Shown: one piece after another, positions 50,759 through 62,178 of the stretch
How the letters are laid out: the number at the start of each line of letters is the position of its first letter
How positions within the stretch are numbered: the first letter of the stretch is position 1
Assembly (NCBI GenBank): GCA_037447605.1
Contig: CM074807.1
Span: 1,537,493-1,601,492 of the forward strand
DNA: 64,000 bases
Reading direction: 5' to 3'
Origin: Zygnema circumcarinatum
Taxonomy: Eukaryota; Streptophyta; Zygnematophyceae; Zygnematales; Zygnemataceae
Made by a program: the position numbers and the translations under genes
The notes under the pieces: model-generated
What the model was told of the DNA's origin: nothing
Database searches by the model: none
What the model saw: the letters and a program-made list of their open reading frames with translations, nothing else

Positions 50759-53700
50759 ATGGAGAAGCTAGAGCCTCTCGTGCGGATGCAAGTCAACAGC
50801 TTGTTACGGTTCACAGACATTGAGTTCAAGGTGAATGTTCGAGCGAGCCCTACTGATGCTGTTTCTGCTGATGCTTTTGTGACATATGGGGAAATGTACA
50901 GGGAAATACATTCTGCTATTTTAAAGGTTGAGCATCGTAGTCTGGGTCCTAATGTTAAGGAACACGGTGTCTTCTTGTGTGTGCGTGCTTTTCTGAGTAC
51001 ATGCTTTACATTATGGCTTAACTTTCGAGTCATGGCAGGTCGAGGAAATTCGGAAAGGTGCAGAGAGAGCTGAATTTGCAGACCGCTTTGTCGTCCTCGT
51101 GCCGTGCTGCGCCGAGCACCTGCGATGTAAGTCAGCAGGTCCTCATGAGGGAATTCCTCCAAACGCTACTTCTGAAATATTGATACGAGATTTGAATTCT
51201 GAAGTCTCAATGTTCAGCAAATGAAGTGTATCAAAAGACTGAGAGAACTTAAGAGTCACTCCCGATCTTCGTTTACTGGACGAGGCCGGTTGCTCATCGT
51301 TTTAACAAGAAACCTTGTTGAGAAGAGGTTATCCTTGGTTATCCTTCAATCATCTTTCATAAGCTTTTGAAGCAGTACTAGGGCAAGCTTTATTGAGTAA
51401 GCAGAAAATGATTGGATTGCTTGTAGTCTGGGCCGATCAGAGTGAAGTCATTAATTGTGCGCTCGTGATTTTTTCTTCCTCACAAGGAGGACCAGAAATC
51501 GTGCAAGCTTTAAGCGAGATGTTTAATTCATTATGGAAGTGTCTGCAGCTCGATTACGACGCTCTGGAAGTAATGCGATTAAAGTGATGACAATGTCTTA
51601 CGTTGATCATCGTTAGGGACAAGGCTTAAAAAATTCTATCTTGAGAATGAACACAAGGCGACAAATGTGTGCACATTTTCTTCTATATGCCGGGAAAGTT
51701 GGAACATCACTAGATTGGTCAATGATTCCTCGGGCGTACTTTTTGCGCTCCTATCACTTTCCTCGATCTGAAGTTCAGTGCAACCTACCAAATTTCAACT
51801 TGGTGATGGCAGGGCATGTGGTTTACAATGTCACTTCCTTGAAGTCTCCTCCAGATGTCATTTTTGGACCTGACGACGAGAGTTTCCAGCCATTAGTTGC
51901 CTTCGGAAGTAAATTTTCAAGTACAGACGCGCAGGTCATCCTTCAACTTTTACAGAATTGGGATATCTATGACCCAAGATTACTGGTGCAGCTCATCGTC
52001 ACTCTCCGGTACAATCACTTGCTTTGGTTCAACTTGTCTGGTCCATCACTTGGATTTGAAGTCAGTAGTGTCGGGACTTTGGGTCTAGAAGCTCGGACCC
52101 TTCCCATCTCCTAGGAAGAGATCATGAAAAAATTCTGGTGTCGTTATGGGAGCTCAAACCTGAAGTGTTCTGGGAAAGCATAATCAGTTCAGGACTTTGA
52201 AGCATTCTAGAGGAACCTTCACTCTGCAGGAATCTTTATCTGCTGCATCAGCGGAGACATGTGGAGGACCTCTCGGACTCTCGCGTGCGCTTTGAGCTCA
52301 GCACTATGGGCACCTTGCAGGTCCGTACATCGTTTACAACACATTCGAATGCCTTCTTCATGACTCGCATATGTTCTGTAGAGAGCTTTTCTTGGAATCC
52401 AGTTTTCATGTGATTTTTTCACTTGTGTGATTTTTGTGTTGCAGGGAATCGATGTGCTCCTGCTTGGAGGTCCAGATAAGGTCTGTCCTTTTTCTGCTTC
52501 TCCTAGTTAGCAGTCATGCCGTATGCTATTTTAGCAAACCAACGTGTTAAGGTTTTAACTTTGTGGCTTCCACCGCAGTTCAAGCAAAACTTAAATCTCT
52601 ATCTGCTCAAATTAGAGAGTGGTTATATCGTTTCATGCCACCGAATCTAACGACTGATTGAGCACACTCCCATCTACTCAACTAACGCCGATGTCATCTT
52701 GAGTGGTCACCCCTTCATAGCGGCTGCATTATGAAACTTAAAGAGTGCATCTCACCGCACCTGCCCTTTATTTTGATGGAACTTCCTGTTCTCATGTTGC
52801 TGACTCGGGGTCTGCTGTGCCGTATGCTACACCGTAAAGCCAGAAGAGGTGCAGTTTGCCATCCCCCTCCGCAACATTGACGTCAGCGCGATCGAGGCCC
52901 TCCAGGGAGGGGCGGCTCCTCCGCCAATAGTGCTGCAGGTCAGTGGGGAAGGGCCTCACTATCCAGCACTTAAGTTCAGTTCAGAGGTGGAAGCATCCAG
53001 CTGCAGAATGATAATTTCATACTTCGCTTGCCGGTGTCGAACTGCATTTTGCCTTTTGTCGCTTTGTACTCGGGTGAAAGAAGCCAAGAAGGTCTTTTGT
53101 AACTGATCCTTTCAAGAAAACTGTTTCGGTAAAGGTTTTCTATCTTCTGTGGTTTGAGGAACTTCGAAAGTGTTCAACCAACCTGCTCGATGGTGCAGCT
53201 GAAGTTTCCTCTCGCTCGCGGAGGCGGGAGACCTCCTCCAGTCAATCTTAAGCTGGTGGCTCCCCCTGCAGTGATGGAGGCGCTCAGCCTTACAGATGCA
53301 CGCATGCCTGCATGGACGGAAACCACGTATGCTTGCCCTCCCCCTGCAGAGGACAGAGAATTTTGTTCACATCATGTATTCTTCTGGTAGACTCTTACCT
53401 TTAGAACACACTGATAGCTCCGCTGTTTTAAGTCTGAACTCAGTTTCTTTTGGCTTGTCATGCCTTGGTTGAAATTGTATGGTCTATTTGATGCTTGGAG
53501 GCGAAAAAGAGAAAGAGGAAATGAACTGGAGGCTATGGAGAGTCGCGATGATTTGGAGGAAGAGGAGGTAGCATGTGGTTGGACAAGGGATGACGTTCTT
53601 GGGTGGGAAACAGCTGCACTGTGGAGTACCTCCCTGCGCTGCAAAGCCACATACAGCAGCAGGTAGATCCACAGCCCAAAGAGGGAGATTAGTGCGTTCA

Positions 53701-55380
53701 CTTTGGTTGCCATGCCTTCAGTGAAGGCGAGGGAGGACTGCTGACAAACGTGGAGAAAGGGGTTGGGTTTTTTGCAGCCCATTGGCAAGTAGACGGATGC
53801 TATGCAGACTCCCTCTTTTCCTTTCTTTTCTTTCCTTTCTTCTCGTTCTTCTCTTTCCTCCCTCCCTCTCTCTTCTTTTTGAGTGAATTCATCCCAAATT
53901 AGAAAACTTATGGAGGGATGAGTGGGTGTAGGTGGATGAGGCCGCCAAATCTGTAGAGCTCCGGAAGGCGTTCATGTCCGCAGTGCCGGCGTTTTTTGGT
54001 CGGCCACTGGAAATAGAAGTGGTGCGGCCCTTCTCTGCAGAAGCAGCTTTGTCATTTTGTGCCAATAATGGTCGTTTTGCAAGCCGTGAACTTGTAGATC
54101 AGCGCAGCTTTATGGCCTACTGATGCAGCAGAGCCTATTCTCGTTGATGTAAGAGCTGTCAAAGGGGTGTATTCAGTAAGGAACCCCCACCTGCACCTTC
54201 TAACGAAATTAGAGGTGGGAAGCATGTTCAGTGTCTGGTTTTTCAATTAGACATGCAACTTCTAAAGTTGCTGTTGCTCAGACGTTTCTGGTCTGACATG
54301 GAGCGTGACGTCTATGCAGGCGCAGTTCAGAAGAGTCTCAGTGTTTGTGACCTGCAATGGCTTCGCTTTTCTGGTAAGTTAACGGCATCCATGGAGAGCT
54401 AACCTTCTTCCTTGCTGGTCTTTTAAAGGCTAATTTCTTCGAAGGATAAGATTCAGCTCACACTGTGATCCCACATTGATGTGTACTCACTTGTGCAATT
54501 TACTTGGGCCCCCTGATATCTAGGTGCACATGTCCATCCCCATGTCCTTTCCAAAGCAGCAGCCTGTCATCACTCTTCAGAGTTCACAGGTATCTTTGTC
54601 TGATCCTCCTGAAGAACATGTGAAGCGAGCAGTTTAGCCCCTCACTGGTCCTGCTGTGAGGATGATAGTCCAACCATGCTTTCAGTAACCAGCACAACAT
54701 GGTGCATTTGGATTCGCTTGTACGAGTTAGGCCCTGGGCCTTCACACGCGTCTTCCTTCCGCTGGTGACTTGTATTCAGAATCCGGAGTCACTGTAAACG
54801 GAGAGAGAATATATGTGACGGTCTGCAGCTCTGTAGGGTCCATACCTGAGGCCCTGACTTGGATTAGTCGTCGTGTTGGTGGTGGCATGCGTGCTGCTTG
54901 CAGCATTTTGATCCGAGCGGGAGGCCAATCACATCACAAGGATATGACGACTATGCATGGAGCCCACGGTGGGACCCGGAGGAGATGGTGCGCCGCATCT
55001 GGTAGGCCATTGCTCTGCTTTTGGTTCAGCAAGAGCATACCCGTCTGTTTCATATGGACTTCTGCTTCATACATAAGGTTCATGGGCACAAGTGACCAGG
55101 TGGTTTGCTGCAGAGAATTATGAAATTCAAGTCGAAGAACATCTATGTCAGCTACTGTTCAATTGAAGTCTTGTCTATCTGCCTGAAATAATCCTGCGCA
55201 AATATGCTGCACAAAAATTCAGCCTCCAGTTTCCAGAGTGTGTTCAATTTCGTCTGCAGCACCCGACAGCAAACACCTTTCACCCTTCTCTCTTCTTTGT
55301 CCTTTCCTATTGGAGGGTGCAGCTCCTTCATTCAAGACGTCGCCCCCACATTCAAGCGCTTTTGCAGTGAGCGGAGATGA
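50759..55380 (+). CDS. BRE: BRE/BRCC45 subunit of BRCC36 deubiquitinase complexes (405 aa)
   Basis: Scaffold subunit (BABAM2) of the BRCA1-A and BRISC complexes with the K63-specific deubiquitinase BRCC36; acts in DNA repair in the nucleus and in cytosolic signalling. It contains UEV-like folds without catalytic activity. Thirteen exons: 50759-50926, 51039-51126, 51813-52008, 52230-52320, 52445-52480, 52840-52938, 53199-53326, 53614-53662, 53932-54018, 54320-54373, 54524-54589, 54904-55001 and 55323-55380 (406 codons). Recognisable blocks: PPDVIFGPDDESFQPL, LLHQRRHVEDLSDSRVRFE, VEYLPALQ, AFFGRPLE, SIPMSFPKQQPVITLQSSQHF, DYAWSPRWDPEEM and the ending APTFKRFCSERR. Exons 5 (36 nt) and 8 (49 nt) are very small. 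The start is the ATG at 50759, after a GGGA leader. Confidence 0.9.
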
Positions 55381-55898
55381 CATTGGCTCCTGCAGGGGTG
55401 CTTTTTTAAGGGGATTGGGAACACGGCGGGGGCTTGAGCATAAATCAGGTCAGATTTTGAACAACTCCGCCATCTGACCGGGGACATTCTGTAACGATGG
55501 GACCATGGGCGCTCTCCAACTACACCGGCTAAAATTGGCCGAACCCTAAATTTGAAGGATCCGACATGTAAATCTCAGAATTCTCTTTGACGTGGCGAGT
55601 AGTTTAGGAGTTTTAGCAAATCTTTTAATTACCGTTAAAACCCTAAAAGTTGCCGTGAGAGAGGGTCTCCTTTCAGGAGTTAGTAGCAGCCAAACTCTGC
55701 AGGTATATGAGAGTAGCCATAGGGGAACTCTGCTAGACCTCGCGGCGGGCACATAGTGAGAGGGTAGGAGGTGCAACTTTTCATTCCAGCATCTTGTTTG
55801 ATATTGATTTTATGACCATTCTTTTGGTTGAAAAAGAGAACGCGTACGAAGAGGCATTATTGTCAATTGTTTCACTGTTGTAGCTTGTTTTTGAGTAA

Positions 55899-55962
55899 TT
55901 CAACGGGTTTGAGGCCAACTCAGTCCAGTCGCTTAAAGGGGCTCTGGATGCACTAATTTCAA
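55899..55962 (+). repeat. 65-bp dispersed repeat, copy 1
   Basis: It begins TTCAACGGG and includes ACTCAGTCCAGTCGCTT and GGCTCTGGATG; copy 2 is at 57698-57761. Here the frame is open (NGFEANSVQSLKGALDALIS), suggesting a coding origin. Confidence 0.75.
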
Positions 55963-56024
55963 ATGGTCGCAGTTCGCTCTTGATAACGGAAAATGGTGAG
56001 GCTGTTTACACCTAACCCTAAATA

Positions 56025-56259
56025 CAGGTCGGACCATTGGCCAAAAACCATTGTTTGCCAAAGAATGGTTAACCAACGGTTTCTATCCATTGCACAGGTC
56101 GGACCATTGGATCAACCATTGCAATGGCTATGAACCATGGGATGCGAGTCAGTCAACCATTGCCAATGGTTCTGAAACATTGGATCGCGAGCAAGCCAAC
56201 CATTGCAATGGTTGCAAACTATTGGATCGTCCAACCATTGCCATCCAATGGTCCGACTT
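56025..56259. repeat. AACCATTG-rich inverted-repeat block
   Basis: CAGGTCGGACCATTGG occurs at 56025 and 56095 in direct orientation and inverted as CCAATGGTCCGACTTG at 56244-56259. Between them AACCATTG/CAATGGTT occurs about ten times, many in head-to-head pairs, so the block can fold into nested hairpins. It is probably a degenerate MITE or foldback element; no coding capacity. Confidence 0.7.
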
Positions 56260-56489
56260 GAGAAAAGTTGGCAATGGTTGGTTAGGCCCAAAGGTTGGCT
56301 GGTTGACCCTGCGTCTACGACACGGATCAACACTTCGATTTTGGCGAATTGCATGTGCTGACGTCATTCTATGCCACGGAGATGTCACCCCATGGTCAGT
56401 GAGTGCGGCCAACGGTTGGGCGAGTGCCAACTCTTGTCACAACTTCTGCGGACCGTGAGACCGAGTCGTATTTCGTAAATATTTAAAAA

Positions 56490-57100
56490 TATGGACCAAG
56501 GATGAGGAAGTGCAGGCCTTTGAAAACTGCATTAAGTCGCTATATAGAGAGTTCCAGACAGCAAGGGGTGGTGACACGTTTGATTGCTCTCTCAAGTTGT
56601 TTCCCAGCCTCGAATCTCTAATCGTATTGACATGTGGAACTAAAGAACTGGTCGTCCGGAACATGCTCTAGAAAGAGCTTGACGTGTGTGGACGAATAGA
56701 TAATTTAGGAATTGATTGTCCACAGTTGAAGTTTGCTCAATTTGTTTGGGATATAAGGTTGTTGATTTTTTCAGGCCAAGCCACTATTCTTGAGTTTCTT
56801 GGGAAGAGCGAGGACTGTTTGACAGAGGTCAACCTCAGTATTCAGTGCGATGGGAGGGAAGGGACGGATGATGTTTGCGAAAAGCGTGCGCCTTCGTTTC
56901 CGCAACTGCGAAGTTTACGATTCGGAATGTGAGGAGGGCAAGCGATTTACTGATATCGCTTTCATTGTTGTTGAATTTATACCCGAAACTTCAACTTATC
57001 CACTTCAAATTACACAAGGAAGAATTGAGATATGAGGATGATGCTTTCATGACGACGATTGAAGGATTGGAAAAAAATGCGAAGAATATGCTGCAGGTTA
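56490..57100 (+). pseudogene. LRR-like (possibly F-box/LRR) pseudogene
   Basis: One frame reads KIWTKDEEVQAFENCIK, LFPSLESLIVLTCG, then an in-frame TAG (about 56668), then LGIDCPQLKF, CLTEVNLSIQCDG and FPQLRSLRFGM. A frame change continues LLLNLYPKLQLIHFKLHKEELRYE. The spaced L-x-x-L patterns match plant LRR repeats. The stop and the frameshift mark it as broken. No F-box was found upstream, so the subfamily is uncertain. Confidence 0.55.
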
Positions 57101-57697
57101 GAGCAACGTCATTGAGCATTGATTGGCTAGGAGACTTAGTTTTAATAAGCACTCGTCACCTTTTCGAGGGAGGCCAGAGAGAGAGAGAGAGAGAGAGAGG
57201 TGGGAAGGGGCGGAGAGGAGAAGTTAGAGATACGAGAGAGTGAGAGAGGTTTCGAGGCTTTGTAGTTGCATTACTCGAGAAGAGGACTTGAAGGAGCCGA
57301 CTACTTGGTCATTTCTGCCATACCTTTTGAATGCAAGTGTGTGCTCGTTTTCGCATAATGCAATAGGGGGGGGGTCAGACTTCACACAATATCGGTGAAT
57401 GCTGTCAGTAGAGGATGGAGGGATGCCTGCCCCTGCATGCTGCCGGGCCTTGCGGAGGCATTTTGCCCTTTTTTGCTTTCAGCCCTTCTGGATTCTGTTG
57501 GCCAGCAAGATTTCTGCCTCCTTTGTTGGCATATTACAACTGTTTCTTTGGATATGGCGATCTGCGATGTTTCTCAGGAGACTTTTGGTTTATCTCTTTC
57601 AAGTCTCTTTACCCCACATTTTTTCTGGCTTGACGATACGATACCTCCTACTGAATCTGCCTATCTGTGCGTTTCACGCAAGCTAGAGTTTGGGTCT

Positions 57698-57761
57698 TTC
57701 AACGGGTTCCGGCCGACTCAGTCCAATCGCTTTTAAGAGGCTCTGGATGGACTAGTATCAA
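57698..57761 (+). repeat. 65-bp dispersed repeat, copy 2
   Basis: Diverged copy of 55899-55962, with small indels that close the reading frame. The two copies bracket the LRR-like pseudogene and could mark an old local duplication. Confidence 0.7.
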
Positions 57762-57993
57762 GTTTTTTTTTCCAAAGCTTCATCGAAAGACAGCGAAGAA
57801 TGAGACCTATCCGGAGGCCGGAGGTTTCTACAAGCGAGGGCCTCAGCACGCTGGAATGAAAGTAATGTACCTCGACTTCTCAATTGTGTGTCAGTCAATG
57901 CCTAAAATTAAGAGCCTGACCAATACAAGCGCAGATGCCCGAATTACCTAGCGTGCAAAAATGGTGAAAGCACTCGGACGAAGTAATGTCTGG

Positions 57994-59942
57994 CTAACAT
58001 CGAGGGGCGTTCACACCCGTCTTCAACAGAACGTCCATTCTTGAACCCGGCTGGTACTCCTCTGGCTCCGTCCCGGGCCAGAACACCCGCGCACTTCGTT
58101 TGCCATGCAATCGAATGAATGTGTTGGATGCATCCACTTCCAGAAGGGTACCCTCCCGCAGCCCCACCACTGGCAGGGCGCCTGCCTCCTCATCCGTGTA
58201 CTGTCTAATGCGCTGCTCCCGGTTCTCCTCCATACTCACAGTGAGTCCCAAATCGTGCATTTTGGCTTTTGGTTCAGGATCCTGCGAGTCCCCTCAATAA
58301 CATATGTTAGCTTCAACAAGGTTGAGAACCAGCCCATTAAAACATGGTCTACATATTCACATAATGGCAGGAAGCTCAATCCGGTTGGTGAACAAACAAG
58401 TGATCCTTGCTAGAAAGTGACATTCTGAACTAAATGACGGCGGATGAATCCATATGGTTCAGCTGTGTTCCATCACTCACCTGATAATGCGGGCTGATGT
58501 TGAAGGGTAACAGTCCGAGGCCCTTGAAGGAAGGGACTTCACAAATAGGCATGCAAATAGAGGCGTGAATGGTGGCACCCGCACATGTTGAGCCACAGCT
58601 GGAACTCAGAAAGAGCAGTTCTCCATTGAGGACCCGTTGACGGATGAGATCAATAAGGCCGGGAACTGAGTGCATCGTTCGCAGCAGGCGGAATGTGTTG
58701 CCTCCTCCAATAAACAGCGCCTGAGCGCCCTTCACAGCTTCCACCTGTGACATCCCGCAGACGTGCGCCAACGGTTTAGTCCCGAGTACAACCACCATTC
58801 ATTGTCTCGCAGCTGACCCGCACGACGTGCTGTATTTATTCACCTCCTGTGTTTAACAAAGACCAGGATGACGAAAAAAGCAAAAAAATGTAGAAAGACA
58901 AATGGATATCATGTTTGTATATTTCTTGCTTTCGCATGAAGTTTACAAAATTACGTTATGGCGCGGGAGGATGATGAAATGCACAATAGGGCAAGTTCCT
59001 CAATCAGTGGTGAGCTCAAGGAAAGGATCTGGTGGACTTCTGGACGCTGGCGATTTTCAAAGAATGAAAAAACGTCCAAATGTTGCGGAAAACGCCTGAC
59101 GCGTGACTTATATGAAGACTCGTTTGCAGAAGATCATTCAAATGCATAATACATTATATTTGCGGCAAGCGGAGAGAGTTTTTCTTAATGTTTTTCCAGT
59201 TCTTGAGAGGCAACTGAAGTGGATGCCCGGGAAGGCAGCTGAGAGGAGGCAACTGCAGGACATACCGGATCAGACGAATGGTGGATGGACGTGCAGTCAA
59301 ATCCTAACTCCGCCAGTCGCGCCTTTGGCCGTCCTGTATGGTCTACCGGCTGACCGTTCTCATCATATTGAATCCTGCCCTCATTTCCAAAGTACTTATC
59401 GTAATCTGCGAGTGCCCACGGCACGAACAAGACACTTTTCACTTGCCCGTCGGCTAGAAAGCGCTGAATGATCTCGCCGCAATGACCGAAATAGGTGCCT
59501 CCAAAAAGAGTCGAGTTTGCTATTATCAGCGCCTTAGCACTGCTGGCTGGGGGCTCCGCGGATGCGGCGGAAATGGCATGGGACCGCCAAGCCTGCAGGA
59601 GACGCCCTGCAGAGCCTGTGAGCTTCCTGCAGCGTCATCTTTTCTTCAAAACTCCTTTCAAACTTGAGGCCAGCTCCCTGCCTACAGCTTTCCCTCGGAC
59701 GCATTTGCCGATTCAAGGCCACACTCCGCAGCTGCTCTTCACCCCTATACAAAAATCCTCTCTTCGTCCAAACCTGACCTAACTCCCTCTCTCCCCAAGC
59801 CGAGCCCTTCCACCTGCCCGCGGCACTCCGCCATAGCTGCAGAGCAGAGCAAAGGCCTGCTAGGATTAAGGTTTCTGAAAAAGCGCGCCTGCAGGCCGGC
59901 AGAAGCCACTCCGGACACTTGACGCAGCAGGGCGCGCGCCAT
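57994..59942 (-). CDS. Peptidase S51 (PepE-like alpha-aspartyl dipeptidase), predicted organellar (335 aa)
   Basis: Serine dipeptidase that hydrolyses Asp-X dipeptides in the PepE family. Exons: 59814-59942, 59266-59592, 58481-58744 and 57994-58281 (336 codons). The N-terminus MARALLRQVSGVASAGLQAR is basic, hydroxylated and lacks acids, as in a transit peptide. Motifs: ALIIANSTL, VKSVLFVPWALADYDKYF, FIGGGNTFRLL, the nucleophile strand LSSSCGSTCAGATI and HYQDPEPK with the likely catalytic His. The nucleophile region aligns without gaps to PepE GSSAGSNVAGPTI, but the usual SAG is SCG here; Ser is kept. Internal splice choices in exon 1 are less certain. Head-to-head with PLAC8 copy 2. Confidence 0.88.
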
Positions 59943-60491
59943 GGCGTCTCCTTCCCCTTCCCCTCCCTCCCCGCTCCCCTTCCCCCCTGCCTCCCTCCCT
60001 TCGCGGCCTCCCTCCCTCCCTCCCTCCCTCCCTCCCTCCCGCCGCAGCCCCTGAGAGGCTCCGCGCGCTGCGCTTGCAAGCCCGGAACGCGCACCGACAC
60101 AGTGCCCCCCTCGAACGTGCGATCGACGGACGTAAGCGAGATAGGGATGAATGTGAACCGTCCGATGCTCACCACTAGCTCCGTGCTCCGTCGTTCCGTC
60201 GCAGAGGACGGCACGGGGAGGGCGTTCCCGTGCGGGGCGCGGCGGACTCCACCGCGGTCTGCTGGCCGTGAGGCGACGCTCGCATTATTGGAGGGAGGGA
60301 GGGGGCGCGGGAGAGGGAGCGGGAGAGGGAGAGGGCGGGAGATATCATGGCGGGAGAAGAGAGCGGGAGAGCAGCAGCAGCATCAGCAGCAGCAGAAGCA
60401 GAAGTAGAAGCAGAAGCAGGAGCAGGAGCAGTTCTCCCACTTGCAAGAGGAGCTGTCTCTCACGCTAGGAAGGGCAGTTGCAGTTTTTGCA
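59943..60491. promoter_or_regulatory. Bidirectional promoter, S51 peptidase / PLAC8 copy 2
   Basis: 549 bp with a CCTC/CCCT block at 59950-60050 on the S51 side. On the PLAC8 side there is a GGGA/GGGAGA tract (60292-60340) followed by a CAG/AGCAGA repeat (60374-60430). An upstream ATG at 60347 opens a frame overlapping, but not matching, the PLAC8 frame. Confidence 0.55.
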
Positions 60492-60731
60492 ATGGCTGCG
60501 GAATGTTCTACCCGACCAGTGGCAGAGCCCTCCATTGGGAGCTGGACGACCGGGATGTGTGGATGCTTGTACGACGCTGAGACTTGTGAGTTCAGGAGAA
60601 CGACTTTTCTGAACGTGTCGTAACGGTTGTTTTTCTTTGTTTTGGTCAAGGGAGCTGGAGATGTCATTGTGTAAATGTCTTGACCGTTATATTTAAAAAT
60701 ATGTGGAATAATGTGTGCGCAGAGGTTACAA

Positions 60732-60825
<94 letters not shown>

Positions 60826-62178
60826 CCCCCCCCCCCTCCCGCCAGTGCACAATTTGTTGGTTCAAACACATCTAAGCGGAAAATTTACAGTAATGCTCCT
60901 CTTCGTCTTGAATTAAATCAAGAGGTGTCGGAAGGCATTCGGTTGTTTAGTTGGCCGCTCAATTGCTGTAAACACGATTGTAATGGCCTGAGCCTTCGAT
61001 CTTGAAGCTTGAGTCCGCTAATTTTGCGGTTTGCTTGTATTGTGTAGGCTTCTGCACACTGTGCTGCCCTTGCGTGCAGGTTGGTCGCAACGTGGAGATC
61101 ATCACCGATGGAATGACAGGTCTGTCCACAGTCAAGAAAACGTTTTTGCCTTTTTCTCGCTTGTCGATTTTCCTTCATGATTCTGTCAACACTTTCCTCA
61201 CAGCCTCCCTTTCCCACATCTCATTTATCCATCCTCCCCAGGCTATTCCACCAATTGTCCCCCCTCGTATTTTCTCTACACTTCGTTTCCTCTCGCACAG
61301 GATCTGTCCCGCCCTCTCTCCTCTCATTTTCCGAGCCACCTCCTCCACTATATTCAAACCGTGTCAAAATTGTCTGTAACCTGTCCGCCTCACGAACTCC
61401 CTTCTCCATTTTCTTTCTCCCTCACCTCCCGCTTCAGAAACTCTGATTCATACTTCGCCTCACTTGCAGACTGTGTCACTGCCGGTGCCATCTGGTACTT
61501 AATTAGTCTAAGCACCGGAGGCCTCTGCGGGTTCGCCTACCTCTGCGGTAACCGCACTCGTCTGCGCCGAAAGTATGCCCTTCCGGAGCAGCCCTGCGGA
61601 GACTGCCTGACAACCTTCTGTTGTGGGCCCTGCGCCCTCTGCCAGGAGGCTCGGGAGCTTAAGAACCGTGGCTGGACGCTTGCAAAAGGTAACCGACTAT
61701 CTTTTTCGATCAAAGTGGTTCTTACGGTGTCTTGTTGTCGTGAGGAAAGCTTGATATGCGAGTTTGTATACGAATGTGGCAGTAGATGGAAGGCAGAGAC
61801 GAGAAAGTGGCTGGAAGGGACACAGGGTGGTGCAGAGTGAAAAGAGAGTCGTAAGCTAGATTATGGCTTGGCTGACTCGGAATCAGTATGAAGACGCCAA
61901 AAGGCCCGTCGCATCTCAGAGATTGGGGTTTTGATCTGGTTGATAAGGATAGACGTGCCAGCAAAAACGTAAATAAGTGATCATAAGGCACGGCCGGTGT
62001 CCTGAAACATGCGAAAGGCCTTTCGACGGTAGCTTCTCTGTCACTTGTGCTTTTCCATCCTTTCCCTCATCCTTTCTCCTTCCCTGGCCTGCGTGTGTCA
62101 TCTGCAGGTTATGCAGGAAACATGGAAACGTTTCATGCGAGAGGTCATGCGCCCCCTGCTCAAGCCATGTATAAGTAA
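60492..62178 (+). CDS. PLAC8-family cysteine-rich membrane protein, copy 2 (151 aa)
   Basis: Second relative of plant PCR/FW2.2-like/CNR proteins. Exons: 60492-60585, 61048-61119, 61470-61688 and 62108-62178 (152 codons). Order: MAAECSTRP, GSWTTGMCGCLYD, CFCTLCCPCVQVGRN (CCPC core), a hydrophobic segment GAIWYLISLSTGGLCGFAYL, then RRKYALPEQPCGDCLTTFCCGPCALCQEARELKNRG, ending QAMYK. Exons 2 and 4 match copy 1 in length and phase, and both tails have G(F/Y)AGN. It has a shorter N-terminus and a fuller set of Cys (CCGPCALCQ versus GCCALSQ in copy 1), closer to canonical PCR proteins. The first intron holds a (CT)n run of about 90 nt (60730-60822). The ATG at 60492 is the first in frame after an upstream TAG. 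Confidence 0.92.

Larger units (their letters stand above)
55381..57993. other. Gene-poor block with decayed LRR-like sequence and repeats
   Basis: It lies between the BRE stop and the S51 peptidase stop. It holds two copies of a 65-bp sequence (55899-55962 and 57698-57761), an inverted-repeat block (56025-56259), an LRR-like pseudogene (56490-57100), a GAGA run (57178-57200) and a solitary TIR-like end (57363-57384). No intact gene was found. Confidence 0.6.

Noticed and set aside
53460-53666. ORF within a BRE intron
   Set aside because: It only overlaps the small BRE exon 8 in another frame; the Glu-rich part has no family.
59534-60214. 226-codon minus-strand ORF with GGREGGREGGRE repeats
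   Set aside because: The repeat is the translation of the CCCT microsatellite; only small in-frame parts overlap the S51 gene and they are in a different frame. The start is not ATG.
60347-60580. Upstream ATG frame in the PLAC8 copy 2 leader
   Set aside because: The alanine-rich frame comes from the CAG repeat and does not read into the PLAC8 sequence; at most an upstream ORF.
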